NCBI GenBank assembly: GCA_018304205.1
Contig: JAGVWR010000046.1
Coordinates: forward strand, 1-6,357
From: Candidatus Pacearchaeota archaeon
Lineage (GTDB): Archaea > Nanobdellota > Nanobdellia > Pacearchaeales > GW2011-AR1
Reading direction: 5' to 3'
DNA length: 6,357 bases
Shown here piece by piece: positions 5,795-6,357 of the stretch; position 1 is the first letter of the stretch, and each line of letters begins with the position of its first letter. Both the position numbers and the translations under genes were made by a program. A model generated the notes under the pieces. The model was not told where the DNA came from and made no database searches. It saw nothing but the letters and a program-made list of their open reading frames with translations.

Positions 5795-6067
5795 TTATCT
5801 TAGATTTTTTATTATTTTCATTCTCTCTTCATGTGTTGTGAGATCATCTTTCATTATTCCTGGAGATATTGATCCTTTAATTATGTTATAAGTTCCAGCA
5901 GGAATAAAATTTTCTTCGTTTTCTTTAGTTAATAGAATTATTTCATCGGCTCCAATTCCTTTGTGTGGATCACGCAGTCTTTCTTTAGATTTTTCATCTA
6001 ATGGAAAATCTAGGTTTTCTGGATCAATTACTAGATATCTCTTACTTGTTGTGTAGTCAACACATAA
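5795..6067 (-). pseudogene. 5'-truncated open frame, first half weakly DapF-like
   Basis: A 90-codon frame open from 6067 to the TAA at 5795-5797 has no ATG, GTG or TTG until an internal ATG (5852-5850) near its end. Its first half, with YLVID, a spacer ending KSKERLRDPHKGIGADEIIL, resembles the N-terminal region of diaminopimelate epimerase (FVVID, then R-HFGIGADGLIL), lacking the preceding K-HG-GND residues. The second half (FIPAGTYNIIKGSISPGIM and on) does not continue as DapF would: the RIFNADGSE and CGNG motifs are absent. DapF makes meso-diaminopimelate for lysine or peptidoglycan. I read it as the remnant of a gene whose 5' end was replaced by the hairpin cluster beginning at 6050. Another family, or a gene with an unusual start, remains possible. 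Confidence 0.35.
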
Positions 6068-6210
6068 TCAAAAGCATGATGCGGCACTCATGCTTTGGAT
6101 GCTAGAGAAATCTTTTATGGATTTCTCGGCACAGAAAATCCATAAGATTTTCTTGTGCTCAAGGCACTACTCCACACTAAAGTGTGAAGTTTTCTGTCAA
6201 GTTCCTTGAC
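6050..6210. repeat. Cluster of six consecutive stem-loops (palindrome island)
   Basis: Six inverted repeats follow one another: 6050-6064 (TGTGT/ACACA, 5-base loop), 6071-6096 (AAAGCATGA/TCATGCTTT, 9 perfect pairs, 8-base loop), 6105-6127 (GAGAAATC/GATTTCTC, 7-base loop), 6129-6158 (GCACA plus GAAAATC against GATTTTC and TGTGC, 12 pairs with one bulge, 5-base loop), 6170-6189 (CACACT/AGTGTG core, extended to 9 pairs with one mismatch that is G-T on the minus strand), and 6196-6210 (GTCAAG/CTTGAC, 3-base loop). GGCAC recurs at 6083, 6128 and 6163. By count, 6071-6210 is about 41% GC against about 26% in 5761-5880. Stem sequences mostly differ, so it is neither CRISPR nor a simple tandem repeat. 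It could be a mobile palindromic element, a structured RNA read with gatA, or a recombination site. Confidence 0.7.
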
Positions 6211-6220
6211 ATAAAAAATT
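6211..6220 (-). terminator. T-tract terminator after gatA
   Basis: Minus-strand AATTTTTTAT lies about ten bases past the gatA stop codon and just before the hairpin cluster. A run of six T is enough for archaeal termination, though it is a modest one. If it leaks, the whole hairpin cluster would form the gatA 3' untranslated region. Confidence 0.4.
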
Positions 6221-6227
6221 GTTTTTG

Positions 6228-6357
6228 TTATTCATGTTGTGTTATTTTCTCAACTTCTTTTGCTATAGAGAGCATTTTGGAATCTTCGCCCTTAGCGCAC
6301 ATTATCTGCATTCCTACCGGAATGTTATTTATTTTGCCTACTGGGATTGAAATTGCA
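6228..6357 (-). CDS. gatA: Asp/Glu-tRNA amidotransferase subunit A, C-terminal end (partial)
   Basis: GatA is the amidase subunit that frees ammonia from glutamine for GatCAB, which converts Glu-tRNA(Gln) or Asp-tRNA(Asn) to the amide forms. Only the last 42 residues are in the window; the start lies beyond the right edge. The sequence AISIPVGKINNIPVGMQIM followed by a helix SKMLSIAKEVEKI matches the C-terminal signature of the amidase family (AISVP-G, a short loop, LPVGLQIIG, then a final helix with an A-E ending). Catalytic Ser-Ser-Lys residues would be upstream and cannot be seen. The assignment to GatA rather than another amidase-signature enzyme rests on the fit of this tail and is likely, not certain. 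The TAA is at 6228-6230. Confidence 0.8.
   Translation of the reverse strand, partial: AISIPVGKINNIPVGMQIMCAKGEDSKMLSIAKEVEKITQHE

Noticed and set aside
5795..6067. GatC encoded next to gatA
   Set aside because: The translation lacks the helical N-terminus and the FREDV-type motif of GatC, and has no start codon.
6050..6210. CRISPR array or tandem repeat array
   Set aside because: The stem-loops differ in sequence and length and there are no equal-length spacers; only two units are related, in inverted orientation.
6071..6210. tRNA or other standard RNA gene in the hairpin cluster
   Set aside because: No T-loop GTTCGA-type box, CCA or 7-base acceptor closing pair encloses the stems; the order of hairpins does not match a cloverleaf.

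Overview
The window looks like a piece of a small, AT-rich archaeal genome, probably of the DPANN kind (Woesearchaeota/Pacearchaeota-like). The evidence is a deoxyhypusine synthase (archaea and eukaryotes make hypusine), an archaeal-type FtsZ, archaeal TATA-like boxes about 25 bases before start codons, oligo-T terminators, and a small membrane protein whose C-terminal two-helix module resembles tails I associate with these lineages. The lineage call is inference; no rRNA or other phylogenetic marker was tested.

Layout from left to right. Bases 1-99 hold the 3' end of an unrecognised plus-strand gene. A leaderless-looking promoter then drives a 172-residue protein with a helical TPR/SNAP-like N-terminus and two C-terminal membrane helices (164-682). 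Bases 683-894 lie between convergent genes and hold two T-tract terminators and a decayed coding remnant (about 720-862) whose two parts join only through a one-base shift at a run of A. On the minus strand follow ftsZ (895-1980), with a leader that carries a Shine-Dalgarno sequence and a 14-base palindrome near its promoter, and then the genes for deoxyhypusine synthase (2093-3094), a MYG1-family nuclease-like protein (3125-4006), a DHH-DHHA1 phosphoesterase (4031-5092) and an UlaG/UPF0173-like metallo-beta-lactamase-fold hydrolase (5089-5751).

The last four genes are co-directional and tightly packed, with gaps of 30 and 24 bases and one 4-base ATGA overlap. Each of the genes at 2093, 3125 and 5089 also has an AT-rich TATA-like element about 25 bases before its ATG, so they may be read both as an operon and from individual leaderless promoters. 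Their common theme is translation-factor modification (hypusine on aIF5A) next to two DHH-superfamily enzymes that probably act on RNA, short oligonucleotides or nucleotides.

The least ordinary part is the right end. Between the C-terminal coding end of gatA (6228-6357) and the MBL gene there is a run of six stem-loops in about 160 bases (6050-6210), richer in GC than its surroundings. It abuts an open frame (5795-6067) with no start codon whose first half weakly resembles the N-terminus of diaminopimelate epimerase. This looks like a palindrome-rich insertion or structured RNA that replaced the 5' end of a gene. I did not see a CRISPR array, tRNA, rRNA or transposase.
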